Assembly (NCBI GenBank): GCA_964501445.1
Contig: CAZCSJ010000003.1
Coordinates: forward strand, 1 to 51,230
Length of the DNA stretch: 51,230 nt
Direction of reading: 5' to 3'
DNA from: CAZCSJ01 sp964501445
GTDB lineage: Bacteria; Patescibacteriota; Minisyncoccia; Sungbacterales; HO2-52-23
Position numbers and translations under genes: made by a program. Each line of letters begins with the position of its first letter. Position 1 is the first letter of the stretch. Positions 9,591 to 16,505 of the stretch are shown piece by piece. Under the pieces are notes generated by a model, which saw nothing but the letters and a program-made list of their open reading frames with translations, ran no database searches and was not told where the DNA came from.

Positions 9591-9695
9591 ATCCCGTTAG
9601 AAGTCTTGGGAATATACTTAATCATTCTTATCTCATAGATTATGACTATGGAAGTAATAACGTGTAGAGATACACCCCCACACTTCTAACGGGAT
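9591..9695. repeat. ~105-bp inverted-repeat element, copy E1
   Basis: Ends are a perfect 13-bp inverted repeat (ATCCCGTTAGAAG / CTTCTAACGGGAT). The interior shares CTTGGGA and TAGATTATGACTATG with copy E3 at 41445. It is immediately followed by copy E2. The right end reads CTAACGGGATGA, as in all four copies in the window. Confidence 0.85.
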
Positions 9696-9697
9696 GA

Positions 9698-9801
9698 ATC
9701 CCGTTAGAGATGCGGCTATGGGATCAACATGTGTTATAATTCCACCCATTGTGTGTGTTGTTATGCAAGCACTATGTCATAGTAGAAATCTCTAACGGGA
9801 T
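9698..9801. repeat. ~105-bp inverted-repeat element, copy E2, containing a -10 promoter
   Basis: Ends are a perfect 14-bp inverted repeat (ATCCCGTTAGAGAT / ATCTCTAACGGGAT). TGAA directly precedes the left end and follows the right TCCCG/CGGGA core, as expected for a target duplication. The right end supplies the A and T of the downstream gene's start codon. A perfect extended -10 (TGTTATAAT, 9732-9740) lies inside the element and could drive that gene. Confidence 0.85.
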
Positions 9802-10450
9802 GAACTGGCTTTTCGAAAAACTCCGAATGCCGGCGGTCAATCAAGTGATCCTTATTATCATCCTCGCGGAGTTTATTTTAACCACCGCCGATGCGCTTAT
9901 AGGCCCCCTTTTTGCGCTCTTCGTGGTGCAGGATGTGGGGGCTGCGGTGACAACCGTTGGCTTTGCGATCGCGATTTACTGGATTACCAAATCTATTGTG
10001 CAACTCTTTGTCGCGCGGTATTTGGATAAAAACCACGGAGAGGTGGATGATTACTATTCAATGCTTGCGGGGCTTTTGATCGTGATTGTGACGATCTACA
10101 GTTACTACTTTGTCCGTGAAGTATGGCAGATCTACCTCCTCCAATTTTTCTTAGCACTCGGCAATTCTTTTGTCGTGCCACCGTTTTACGCGATTTTCAC
10201 GCGGCATATTGATAAAGACCGCGAGGCGTCCGAATGGGCAATGCGCTCAAGTTTTTCGCTCGGCGCGGGTTCTGCCTTGGGAGGTGCCCTCTCGGGACTT
10301 TTGGCGGCGGCCATCGGCATCCGTCCGATTTTTCTCATCAACGGAACTCTCATGCTCATCGGGTTTTTTGTGCTCCTCTTCCTCGGCCCCTACATAAAGC
10401 CCCGCACCCCGCGTGATCTCGCGAATTTTTACGAGCAAAAGCGGGTGTAA
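9800..10450 (+). CDS. Half-size MFS-like membrane transporter
   Basis: A 216-residue integral membrane protein with about six hydrophobic segments and the MFS-like loop RYLDKNHGEVDDYY between the second and third helices, then DKDREASEWAMRSSF and a charged C-terminus. A typical MFS protein has twelve helices, so this is a half-size member that would have to dimerise; it does not look truncated by a stop or frameshift. The frame is open upstream to 9749, but those 17 codons lie within repeat element E2, so the ATG at 9800, which overlaps the element's right end, is the likely start. Substrate unknown. Confidence 0.7.
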   Translation: MNWLFEKLRMPAVNQVILIIILAEFILTTADALIGPLFALFVVQDVGAAVTTVGFAIAIYWITKSIVQLFVARYLDKNHGEVDDYYSMLAGLLIVIVTIYSYYFVREVWQIYLLQFFLALGNSFVVPPFYAIFTRHIDKDREASEWAMRSSFSLGAGSALGGALSGLLAAAIGIRPIFLINGTLMLIGFFVLLFLGPYIKPRTPRDLANFYEQKRV

Positions 10451-10485
10451 ATCCCTGTACCGATCTAAGATCGGTACAGAATACA

Positions 10486-12330
10486 ATGCATCATTTTTCA
10501 AACCAAGAAATCGCGCGGATGCTCTTAGATACTGCCCTCCTCTACGAGATGGAGGGTGTTCAATTTAAACCCCGGGCATACGAGAAAGCCGCACTCGGGG
10601 TGGAGGCGCTAGATACGGAAGCCGCGGAGATCTATAAAAAAGGCGGCCTCAAGGCGCTTATGGAGATTCCGGGCGTGGGGCGGGGCATTGCCGACCACAT
10701 GGAGGAGCTTTTTACCAAAGGCCATTTCCGCGAATACGAGCGTCTGAAAAAGAAAATTCCGGTGAATCTCTCGGAATTGACATCGGTGGAAGGCGTGGGG
10801 CCGAAGATGGTGAAGGTGCTTTGGCAGAAATTGCGGGTGCGGGGTTTGAAGGATTTGGAGCGCGTGGCGCGAGCAGGAAAAATTCGGCGCCTCGCGCGAT
10901 TCGGTGAAAAATCCGAGCAAAAGATACTGAAAGGCATTGAGTTTTTGAAAAGTACTGGCGGCAGACGCGTGCTCGGCACTCTTCTTCCCGAAATCCGCGC
11001 GTTTGAGAAGATGATCCAGTCATTTCCCGAGGTGGAACGCGCGGTGGTGGCGGGTTCCGTGCGCAGGTATAAAGAAACGATTGGCGACATTGATATCCTT
11101 GCGGTTTCCAAAAAACCGGAGGGTGTGATGGAGCGGTTTGTCGGGTTGCCATCTGTCGCGCATGTCTATGCAAAGGGTCCTACCAAAACGAATGTGCGCC
11201 TGAAAAACGGGCTTGATGTAGACCTCCGTGTGGTGCCGCGCGAATCATTTGGCGCTGCGCTGAATTATTTTACCGGTTCCAAAGACCACAATGTGGCGCT
11301 TCGCGAGATCGCGATCAAAAAGGGATATAAACTTAACGAGTACGGATTGTTTCAAAATCAAAAATCAAAAATCAAAAATCAAAATGACAGATTAAAATTT
11401 AAAAATAAAGGGAAGCAAATTGCCGGCAAAACCGAGGAAGAAATTTATAAGACCCTCGGACTTCGTTATATTGAACCGGAGATGCGGGAGGATACGGGGG
11501 AGATAGAGGCGGCCCTTCGACAAGCTCAGGGTAAACGCGACGGATTACCGAAATTGATCGGGTACGGCGACCTCAAGGGCGACTTACAAATCCAGACCGA
11601 TTGGACCGATGGCGAGAATTCAATTGAAGAAATGGCGCTTGGCGCGCGCGCGGCGGGTCTTGAGTATATCGCGATAACCGACCATACGCGCTCGCTTGCT
11701 ATGACCGGAGGAGCGGATGAAAAGAAACTGTTGAAGCAAATGGCGGCGATTGATAAATTAAATAAGGAAAAGTTCTCGACACGCTCGAACAATATTCCTC
11801 GAGCGAAGTCGAGGGGGTTCCGTATTTTAAAAGGTGCTGAAGTGAATATCGGGAAAGACGGCTCACTCGACATTAAAGACGAGGTGTTAAAAAAACTGGA
11901 TGTGGTGGGCGCGGCAGTGCATAGCCACTTCAATTTGTCACGCGCAGAGCAGACGCGCCGCATCATCCGCGCGATGGAAAATCCAAATGTGGATATCATT
12001 TTTCATCTCACGGGCCGCATCATTGGTAAGCGCCCTGCGATTGAGCTGGATATTGATGAAATTATAAAAACGGCAAAGCGCACCGGCACCGTGCTTGAGA
12101 TCAACGCATTTCCGGACCGCGCGGACATCAAGGACGATTATATTCGCAAATGTGTGGAAGCGGGTGTGAAGATGAGTATTGATTCCGATGCCCATTCGGT
12201 AAAACATTTTGCGGTTTTGGAACACGGCATTGCGCAGGCGCGCCGCGGCTGGGCAGAGAAGAGAGATATCATTAATGCGTGGCCATTACAAAAAATGGTA
12301 CGGCTTTTAAAGGGAGTGAAGATGTATTAA
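10486..12330 (+). CDS. polX: Family X DNA polymerase with C-terminal PHP domain
   Basis: Gap-filling polymerase of base-excision repair with an associated PHP nuclease domain. Residues 1-~150 hold the 8-kDa-like and helix-hairpin-helix regions (IPGVGRGIADHM, VEGVGPKMVKVL). The polymerase metal ligands are D201 and D203 (GDIDIL) and D246 (VDLRVV), after the GSVRRYKETIGD signature. The C-terminal PHP domain starts near residue 365 with DLKGDLQIQTDWTDG and includes AITDHT, HSH and DSDAH. Several repeats are spliced in frame: an AATCAAA tandem stretch near 11352-11410, a CCTTCGAC-type half-palindrome at 11513-11531 and a full palindrome at 11775-11814. They fall in linkers, so activity is probably retained. 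Confidence 0.92.
   Translation: MHHFSNQEIARMLLDTALLYEMEGVQFKPRAYEKAALGVEALDTEAAEIYKKGGLKALMEIPGVGRGIADHMEELFTKGHFREYERLKKKIPVNLSELTSVEGVGPKMVKVLWQKLRVRGLKDLERVARAGKIRRLARFGEKSEQKILKGIEFLKSTGGRRVLGTLLPEIRAFEKMIQSFPEVERAVVAGSVRRYKETIGDIDILAVSKKPEGVMERFVGLPSVAHVYAKGPTKTNVRLKNGLDVDLRVVPRESFGAALNYFTGSKDHNVALREIAIKKGYKLNEYGLFQNQKSKIKNQNDRLKFKNKGKQIAGKTEEEIYKTLGLRYIEPEMREDTGEIEAALRQAQGKRDGLPKLIGYGDLKGDLQIQTDWTDGENSIEEMALGARAAGLEYIAITDHTRSLAMTGGADEKKLLKQMAAIDKLNKEKFSTRSNNIPRAKSRGFRILKGAEVNIGKDGSLDIKDEVLKKLDVVGAAVHSHFNLSRAEQTRRIIRAMENPNVDIIFHLTGRIIGKRPAIELDIDEIIKTAKRTGTVLEINAFPDRADIKDDYIRKCVEAGVKMSIDSDAHSVKHFAVLEHGIAQARRGWAEKRDIINAWPLQKMVRLLKGVKMY
11775..11814. repeat. CTTCGAC/GCTCAGG-type palindrome inside polX
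   Basis: CTCGACACGCTCGA and TCGAGCGAAGTCGAG form two arms around an AT-rich loop. It is translated in frame within the PHP domain as a Ser/Arg-rich insert. It belongs to the same family as 14086-14130 and 20961-21033. Confidence 0.7.
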
Positions 12331-12454
12331 TGAATAAAAAATCAAATATCAAAAATCAAAATCACATAGTAAAATTTAAAAATAATCACGATTTCTCGGG
12401 ATACCTTAATTTTGCATTTTGCTTTTTACTTTTTGATTTTGAGCAATAGCGAAC
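12331..12454. repeat. AT-rich inverted-repeat linker
   Basis: The left half consists of repeated AAAATCAAA units and the right half of their complement (TTTTTGATTTT), so the RNA would fold into a long weak hairpin. The same AATCAAA units are inserted in the polX coding region. No gene is visible; it may act as a transcription barrier between polX and the NUDIX gene. Confidence 0.55.
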
Positions 12455-12916
12455 ATGCCCGCACTCCGTTCCGCCGGTATTATTTTATTCCGAAACACGA
12501 AAGAGGGGAGAACATACCTCGTGCTTCGTGCTGCGCGTTCATCCCCGCAGATAGGGAAGAAGCAATTTGCAAAAGAATTTTGGGACTTTCCGAAAGGCGA
12601 GTTAGACCCAAAGGAAACCGCGATTGATGCTGCGCGGCGCGAGGCAAAAGAAGAAGCAGGAATTCATATACGCGAGGTACTGCCGGATTTCAGGGAAACC
12701 GTGCAGTATTTCGTGTGGCGCGACGGCAAACCCATACTAAAATTCGTGGCGCTGTTTCTTGCCCAGTCGCCTACGGAAAAAGTGACGCTTTCCTGGGAGC
12801 ATGATGCGTGTGAGTGGCTTTTATTTGCAGACGCAAAAAAGCGCCTCATGCTTCCGCAGATGAAAAAGGCATTGGAAGCGGCGGAAAAATTTTTGAACGA
12901 CACACGCAGGTTATAG
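12455..12916 (+). CDS. NUDIX hydrolase (Ap4A hydrolase-like)
   Basis: Hydrolyses nucleoside diphosphates linked to another moiety. The Nudix box is intact: G-x5-E-x7-REAKEEAGI in the stretch beginning GELDPKETAIDAARRE. The surrounding FWDFPKG and the SWEHDACEWLLF region near the C-terminus resemble diadenosine tetraphosphate hydrolases of the MutT/Nudt2 type. At 153 residues the length is normal. It lies just upstream of ogt with a 36-bp palindrome in between, and downstream of polX, giving a DNA-maintenance neighbourhood. The exact substrate cannot be told from sequence. Confidence 0.87.
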   Translation: MPALRSAGIILFRNTKEGRTYLVLRAARSSPQIGKKQFAKEFWDFPKGELDPKETAIDAARREAKEEAGIHIREVLPDFRETVQYFVWRDGKPILKFVALFLAQSPTEKVTLSWEHDACEWLLFADAKKRLMLPQMKKALEAAEKFLNDTRRL

Positions 12917-12932
12917 GTGATATTCAGAAGAA

Positions 12933-12968
12933 TGCAGAATTTTTATACGATAGGTAGAAATTTCTGCA
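12933..12968. repeat. 36-bp imperfect palindrome, copy 3
   Basis: This copy is identical over 36 of 36 bases to the reverse complement of 3220-3255. It lies between the NUDIX gene and ogt, 52 bp before the ogt start, a distance similar to that between copy 2 and endonuclease Q. Confidence 0.85.
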
Positions 12969-13020
12969 TGGCGGCCTTTCTCTTCTGTTTTTGATTGTGT
13001 TGCGCGCTGCTTCATTTTTT

Positions 13021-13320
13021 ATGATTACGCCATTTCAGAAAAGGGTGTATAATGCGGTGAAGCGGATTCCGCGGGGGCGCGTTGCGACCTATCAGACGAT
13101 TGCATGTGCCATTGGCCGACCGCGCGCCGCGCGTGCCGTTGGGACGGCACTCAACAAAAATCCGTTCGCGTCTGTTCCGTGCCATCGCGTGGTTCGCTCT
13201 GACGGTGCGATTGCGGGCTTCAATCGCGGGCTACGAGAGAAAAAGAAGCTTTTACAGCGGGAAGGAGTTGTGATAGAAGAGGGTAGGGTCCGTCCATTAT
13301 TCATAATTCATAATTCTTGA
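13021..13320 (+). CDS. ogt: Methylated-DNA--protein-cysteine methyltransferase
   Basis: Removes alkyl groups from O6-alkylguanine by irreversible transfer to its own cysteine. The active-site PCHR motif is at residues 53-56 with nucleophile C54, preceded by a helix-turn-helix (RGRVATYQTIACAIGRPRAARAVGTAL) and an arginine finger. The 99-residue length means only the catalytic domain is present, as in the smallest members. The presence of the cysteine argues against an alkyltransferase-like protein, which lacks it. An in-frame TTG at 12991 would add ten residues without family similarity, so the ATG is preferred. The last residues (FIIHNS) derive from an AT-rich TTCATAATTC repeat. Confidence 0.9.
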   Translation: MITPFQKRVYNAVKRIPRGRVATYQTIACAIGRPRAARAVGTALNKNPFASVPCHRVVRSDGAIAGFNRGLREKKKLLQREGVVIEEGRVRPLFIIHNS

Positions 13321-13330
13321 TTCTCGTTTT

Positions 13331-14068
13331 ATGACTCCTTTGGTAAGTATTCTCCTCGCATCGTTTGTGGAAAGCATTGTGTCTTTCACAGGCGGTGCGC
13401 TCGCGATTTTCGGGGTGGAACGGATCAAGCGCTTCACCCATTTTGTCGTGAGTTTTGCGGTGGGCGCGCTTTTGGGCGTCTCGCTTTTAGAGTTGATTCC
13501 CGAGGCGATTGAGATGGCAGGCGGCGCCTCCGTGTTCCCGTGGGTGCTTGGAGGGATCATTTTCTTTTTTATCGTAGAGAAATTTTTCTCCTGGTATCAC
13601 CACCATGGACATGAAGATGAGGTGCGCCCGTATGCCTACCTCATTCTCTGGGGAGATTTTTTGCATAATTTTATTGACGGCGTGATTCTCGCACTCGCGT
13701 TTCTCGCCGATCCGAAGCTCGGCGTCATCACCACTCTTGCGGTGGTTCTTCACGAGATTCCCCAAGAGATAGGCGATTTCGGAGTTCTCATGCATGCGGG
13801 ATTCTCCCCGCTCCGCGCGCTCTTCTACAATTTCCTTGTGTCGCTCTCAACCATTTTTGGCGCGCTCCTCACGTATTTTTTGGGTGCGGGCCTCAGCCCC
13901 GCTTTGCCCTTTGCCCTTGCCTTCATCGCAGGAAACTTTCTCTACCTTGCATCCACCGATCTCATACCCGAATTGCACGAAAAAACACATGTGTGGCACT
14001 CACTCGGTCAGATCGTATTGATTGTGGCAGGCGCGCTCCTCGTGATCCTCCCGGAGTTTCTTTTCTAG
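13331..14068 (+). CDS. ZIP family metal transporter
   Basis: Divalent metal (zinc or iron) permease of the cytoplasmic membrane. About eight hydrophobic helices are visible. The signature metal-binding helices are HNFIDGVILALAF (fourth) and HEIPQEIGDF (fifth), and there is a histidine-rich loop (WYHHHGHEDE) before helix four. The 245-residue length is normal. It starts 10 bp after ogt and ends ahead of a palindrome and a bidirectional terminator facing rplT. Confidence 0.9.
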   Translation: MTPLVSILLASFVESIVSFTGGALAIFGVERIKRFTHFVVSFAVGALLGVSLLELIPEAIEMAGGASVFPWVLGGIIFFFIVEKFFSWYHHHGHEDEVRPYAYLILWGDFLHNFIDGVILALAFLADPKLGVITTLAVVLHEIPQEIGDFGVLMHAGFSPLRALFYNFLVSLSTIFGALLTYFLGAGLSPALPFALAFIAGNFLYLASTDLIPELHEKTHVWHSLGQIVLIVAGALLVILPEFLF

Positions 14069-14085
14069 AAGGGTGAAAATGTATG

Positions 14086-14130
14086 CCTTCGACATGCTCA
14101 GGCAATATATCTCCTGAACGAAGTTGAAGG
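14086..14130. repeat. Full-length CCTTCGAC...GTTGAAGG palindrome
   Basis: CCTTCGACATGCTCAGG and CCTGAACGAAGTTGAAGG are near-perfect inverted arms around an AATATATCT loop. This intergenic copy shows the complete form of the family; partial or full copies lie inside argS and polX and at 39418. Confidence 0.75.
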
Positions 14131-14146
14131 AGTACCTTCTGCAACA

Positions 14147-14174
14147 ACAAAAGTCCCCATATGGGGACTTTTGT
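14147..14174. terminator. Bidirectional rho-independent terminator
   Basis: A perfect 12-bp stem (ACAAAAGTCCCC / GGGGACTTTTGT) with a 4-base loop. It abuts the rplT stop codon and lies between the convergent ZIP transporter gene and rplT operon, with T-rich tracts on both strands. Confidence 0.85.
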
Positions 14175-14519
14175 TTACTTCACCTGCGCCAGTATTTTTT
14201 TGAATATAGCCGGATGGTGTTCTGCGAGGATGGCGAGTATTTTTCGGTCAAGGGCGATGTTTTTTTTCTTGAGCGCGGCGATGAGACGGCTGTAACTCAT
14301 GGATTCTATTTTTGCGCCCGCGCTTATCTTTGACTGCCACAATCGGCGGTAGTCGCGCTTTTTTTGCTTCCGGCCCTTGAATGCGTGCGACCACGCGTGC
14401 AAAAGCGCCTCGCGCGCGAGCCGTTCTTTGGATTTTCTGCCCCAGCGAAATCCCTTTGTTGCTTTGAGTACTTTTCGTCTGCGCTTGAGCGCGATGACTC
14501 CTCGTTTGACGCGTGTCAT
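14175..14519 (-). CDS. rplT: 50S ribosomal protein L20
   Basis: Binds 23S rRNA early in large-subunit assembly. The 114-residue sequence begins MTRVKRGVIALKRRRKVL and continues through AKGFRWGRKSKERLAREALLHA-type residues and the conserved RRLWQSKI and YSRLIAAL segments, with complete length. It is the last gene of the infC-rpmI-rplT operon and ends at the bidirectional terminator. Confidence 0.96.
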   Translation of the reverse strand: MTRVKRGVIALKRRRKVLKATKGFRWGRKSKERLAREALLHAWSHAFKGRKQKKRDYRRLWQSKISAGAKIESMSYSRLIAALKKKNIALDRKILAILAEHHPAIFKKILAQVK

Positions 14520-14575
14520 ACCTGATTATTGATTATTAATTATTGATAATTGATGCGCACCAACGAGTGGTTCGT

Positions 14576-14755
14576 CTACTGATTAATATACGCCCGTATT
14601 CTTTTATCCGTTGCGGGGTAGAGCCCTCTCGTACTTTTCTTTCGCATCTGGGCGCGGCGGGATTCTTTTGCATTGAAATGATTCTGACCCGAACCCCGCC
14701 GGAGGAGTTTTCCGGTTTTGGTTATCTTAATTCGTTTAAGTACAGCTTTTCTCAT
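14576..14755 (-). CDS. rpmI: 50S ribosomal protein L35
   Basis: A 59-codon frame between infC and rplT, the canonical position. The product starts MRKAVLKRIKITKTGKLLRR and includes QNHFNAKES, AQMRKKSTRGLYPATDKRIRAYI-type residues typical of L35 (small, basic, with the H-N-x-K and R-x-K pattern). The sequence is a little short at the N-terminus relative to the usual MPKMKTxK opening. The start ATG is the first in frame; the region upstream is an AT-rich repeat. Confidence 0.9.
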   Translation of the reverse strand: MRKAVLKRIKITKTGKLLRRGSGQNHFNAKESRRAQMRKKSTRGLYPATDKRIRAYINQ

Positions 14756-14761
14756 GATGAT

Positions 14762-14864
14762 AATGCTAATCTACGAATCGTATGCGAATAATGCGAATTG
14801 CTAATTACGATAGGTTAGTATTCGCGATTGGTAGATTCGCATCTGATTTGTATATTCGCATCAT
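14762..14864. repeat. AT-rich ATTCGCAT element between infC and rpmI
   Basis: Built of repeated ATGCGAAT/ATTCGCAT units with terminal inverted repeats (ATGCTAAT and ATATTCGCAT). It is related to the elements at 21339, 43643 and 49511. An internal TTACGATAGG resembles the centre of the 36-bp palindrome. Confidence 0.55.
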
Positions 14865-14866
14865 GT

Positions 14867-15388
14867 TTATTTCTTTTTTACAAGTACCGTCTGAAATCCC
14901 CGCGGGAACTTTTTTGGCGGCGCTTCAAGCGCGAATTCCGTCTGGATTATATCAAGAAACGCCTTGAATTTTTTTAACGCGAGGTCGCCATGCGCTTTTT
15001 CGCGTCCGCGGAGCCGCATCTCCACGCGCACCTTATCGCCCTTTTCAAGAAATCCTTGTACTTTCTCTGCGGTGCGTTTAAGGTCGTGCGCGCCGGTGGT
15101 AAATCCGATGCGCACCCCTTTGATCCCGACCTCTTTTTGTTTCTTCCCGTGTTCGCGCTCGCCTTTTTCGCGGTCGTATTTGAACTTTCCAAAGCCCATT
15201 ATTTTGCAGACCGGGGGACGCGCCGTTGCGGAGATTTCAATGAGGTCAAGTCCGCGTTCTCGCGCGATACGGAGCGCTTCAGCGGTTTCAAGAACGCCGA
15301 GATTCTTTCCCGTTTCGTCGATCACGCGTACGGGTGAGAGGCGGATATACTGATTGATGCGGTATCGTTTTTGGATAGGATTGAAAAT
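14867..15388 (-). CDS. infC: Translation initiation factor IF-3
   Basis: Binds the 30S subunit and checks start-codon and initiator tRNA. The reading frame contains the conserved N-terminal RINQYIRLSPVRVIDETGKNLG and then DLIEISATARPPVCKIMGFGKFKYD. The C-terminal domain has the GIKGVRIGFTTGAHDL region. Only a GTG at 15325 is a standard start, but it would delete the conserved RINxxIR segment. In frame upstream there is no ATG, GTG or TTG, while an ATT at 15388-15386 would give a 173-residue protein of normal length. AUU is the start of infC in Escherichia coli and underlies its autoregulation, so I chose it. No Shine-Dalgarno is evident. Confidence 0.85.
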   Translation of the reverse strand: MFNPIQKRYRINQYIRLSPVRVIDETGKNLGVLETAEALRIARERGLDLIEISATARPPVCKIMGFGKFKYDREKGEREHGKKQKEVGIKGVRIGFTTGAHDLKRTAEKVQGFLEKGDKVRVEMRLRGREKAHGDLALKKFKAFLDIIQTEFALEAPPKKFPRGFQTVLVKKK

Positions 15389-15405
15389 TAGGAATGGTAA
15401 CGGGG

Positions 15406-15769
15406 TGGAGGTGGGGAGATTTGAACTCCCGTCCGAATCGCTTCCTCCATGCCATTTCTACAAGCGTATCCCGAATCCGCCAGCTGGCGGACGGGAAAGG
15501 ATGTTTGATAGGCGTCGCGATCCGTATCAAACAGTCAGAATCGCCAAGCTCGATGTATGACACCGGTTATTTCCCATACGAGCGTGAGGAAGCCGATGGT
15601 CCGACGTGACGTCGGACAGAACCGATTTACGCTACTGCAAATGCAGGTCGCGCAGTCGGCATAGAGAATACGTTTGCACGTATGTGATGCGCGGTGTTGA
15701 TAAGGAAGGTGTCGCGCCCCTCCCGCTTGATGGTGTGGATTCTGTAATCCGTCGAGGCCTGTCACCCCC
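15406..15769 (-). ncRNA. ssrA: tmRNA
   Basis: Rescues stalled ribosomes with SmpB by trans-translation. The 5' end reads GGGGGTGACAGGCCTCGACG, the usual tmRNA opening, and pairs (GGGGGUG with CACCUCC) with the 3' end at 15413-15407, which is preceded by a T-arm containing GTTCAAATC. The discriminator A is at 15406; a complete CCA is not encoded. The tag frame runs from GCA at 15677 to TAA at 15627 and encodes ANVFSMPTARPAFAVA. A GC-rich palindrome of a dispersed family is embedded at 15476-15491, in the pseudoknot region near the 3' end. The 5' end overlaps the smpB stop codon. Confidence 0.92.
15476..15491. repeat. TCCGCCAGCTGGCGGA palindrome within tmRNA
   Basis: A perfect 16-bp palindrome that extends a hairpin CCCG...CGGG in the tmRNA 3' half. 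The same palindrome occurs in ileS at 22489-22503 and in the intergenic element at 49585-49600. Confidence 0.8.
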
Positions 15770-16208
15770 GTTTCAATGTGCGCGCGATTTCGCGTTTTGC
15801 TTCGCGTTTTTTAATGACCTCGCGCTTATCCGTTTTCTTTTTGTGGCGCGCGAGGCCGATCAAAATCTTCACGAAACCCCGCTTACTATACACTTTGAGC
15901 GGGATGATTGTCAAACCTTTTGTCGCGGATTTTCCGATGAGCTCTTTGAGTTCTGCTCTCTTCAAAAGGAGCCGGCGCGAGCGCGTAGGGTCATAGCCCG
16001 CGGGCGTGTTTTTTGCCTGATACGGCGAGATGGCGGCGTTAAGCAACCATGCCTCATTTCTACGTATTACCACATAACTTCCGACGAGGGTGATGCGTCC
16101 GTTTTTTACCGCTTTCACCTCAAAACCCAAAAGTGAAATCCCCGCCTCGTATGTTTCAAGGATTTCGTAGTCAAAGTAGGCGCGTTTGTTGGAGGCGAAG
16201 TCGGACAC
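15762..16208 (-). CDS. smpB: SsrA-binding protein SmpB
   Basis: Partner of tmRNA in trans-translation. The 148-residue protein starts with NKRAYFDYEILETYEAGI and shows the conserved GFEVKAVKNGR, YVVIRRNEAWLLNA and RSRRLLLKRAE segments, plus the basic C-terminal tail (KKREAKREIARTLKRG) that mimics the anticodon arm in the A site. Its TGA stop lies within the first bases of tmRNA (GGGGGTGAC), so the two share 8 bp and must be cotranscribed or processed from one RNA. Confidence 0.95.
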   Translation of the reverse strand: MSDFASNKRAYFDYEILETYEAGISLLGFEVKAVKNGRITLVGSYVVIRRNEAWLLNAAISPYQAKNTPAGYDPTRSRRLLLKRAELKELIGKSATKGLTIIPLKVYSKRGFVKILIGLARHKKKTDKREVIKKREAKREIARTLKRG

Positions 16209-16217
16209 GCAAAACAG

Positions 16218-16505
16218 TTAGCGATAGGTGTCTTCGCGGCGTAGACCGCAACGCGAGAGGAGTACTATGTGATTTGCGACATCATAGCGAAAACGAAAGC
16301 GACCCAATGCGAGTCGCCATTGACCATCACCGTGTGGTACTCCCTCCAGTTTCTTGATGTGGTAATTGTGGATGCGGTTATGCGGATCAGTTGCAAGGAT
16401 AGCGCGCGCCTGATTGAGGGTTGATCGGAATTCCGGGTGATGTTTTATGAGTTTGATAGCCAGCCGCTCGAATCGTGGAGTGGTAGTAATAGTGAAATCA
16501 GACAT
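16218..16505 (-). CDS. RelE/ParE-type toxin
   Basis: A 95-residue protein with the RelE/ParE fold pattern: an N-terminal TPRFERLAIKLIKHHPEF helix, a central ILATDPHNRIHNYHIKKLEG, then WRLALGRFRFRYDV and a C-terminal VLLSRCGLRREDTYR strand carrying basic residues. The family inhibits growth as an mRNA interferase or gyrase poison; which applies is not evident. It overlaps the upstream antitoxin by 8 bp, a typical toxin-antitoxin arrangement. The frame is open further upstream, but the ATG at 16505 gives the family N-terminus. Confidence 0.83.
   Translation of the reverse strand: MSDFTITTTPRFERLAIKLIKHHPEFRSTLNQARAILATDPHNRIHNYHIKKLEGVPHGDGQWRLALGRFRFRYDVANHIVLLSRCGLRREDTYR

Noticed and set aside
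9749..9799. Upstream start of the half-size MFS gene at 9749
   Set aside because: The extra 17 codons are translated repeat-element sequence and the element's right end places an ATG at 9800.
2604..12968. The 36-bp repeats beside a Cas2-like gene as CRISPR repeats; one strand even contains AATTTCTAC, reminiscent of Cas12a repeats
   Set aside because: The copies are single, kilobases apart and in opposite orientations, without spacers or other cas genes, and the Cas12a-type stem is not complementary.
15354..15609. Plus-strand frames over 15354-15609 with a GDLNSRP-like peptide
   Set aside because: They are the complement of the tmRNA 3' end; such peptides are a familiar artefact of tRNA-like sequences.
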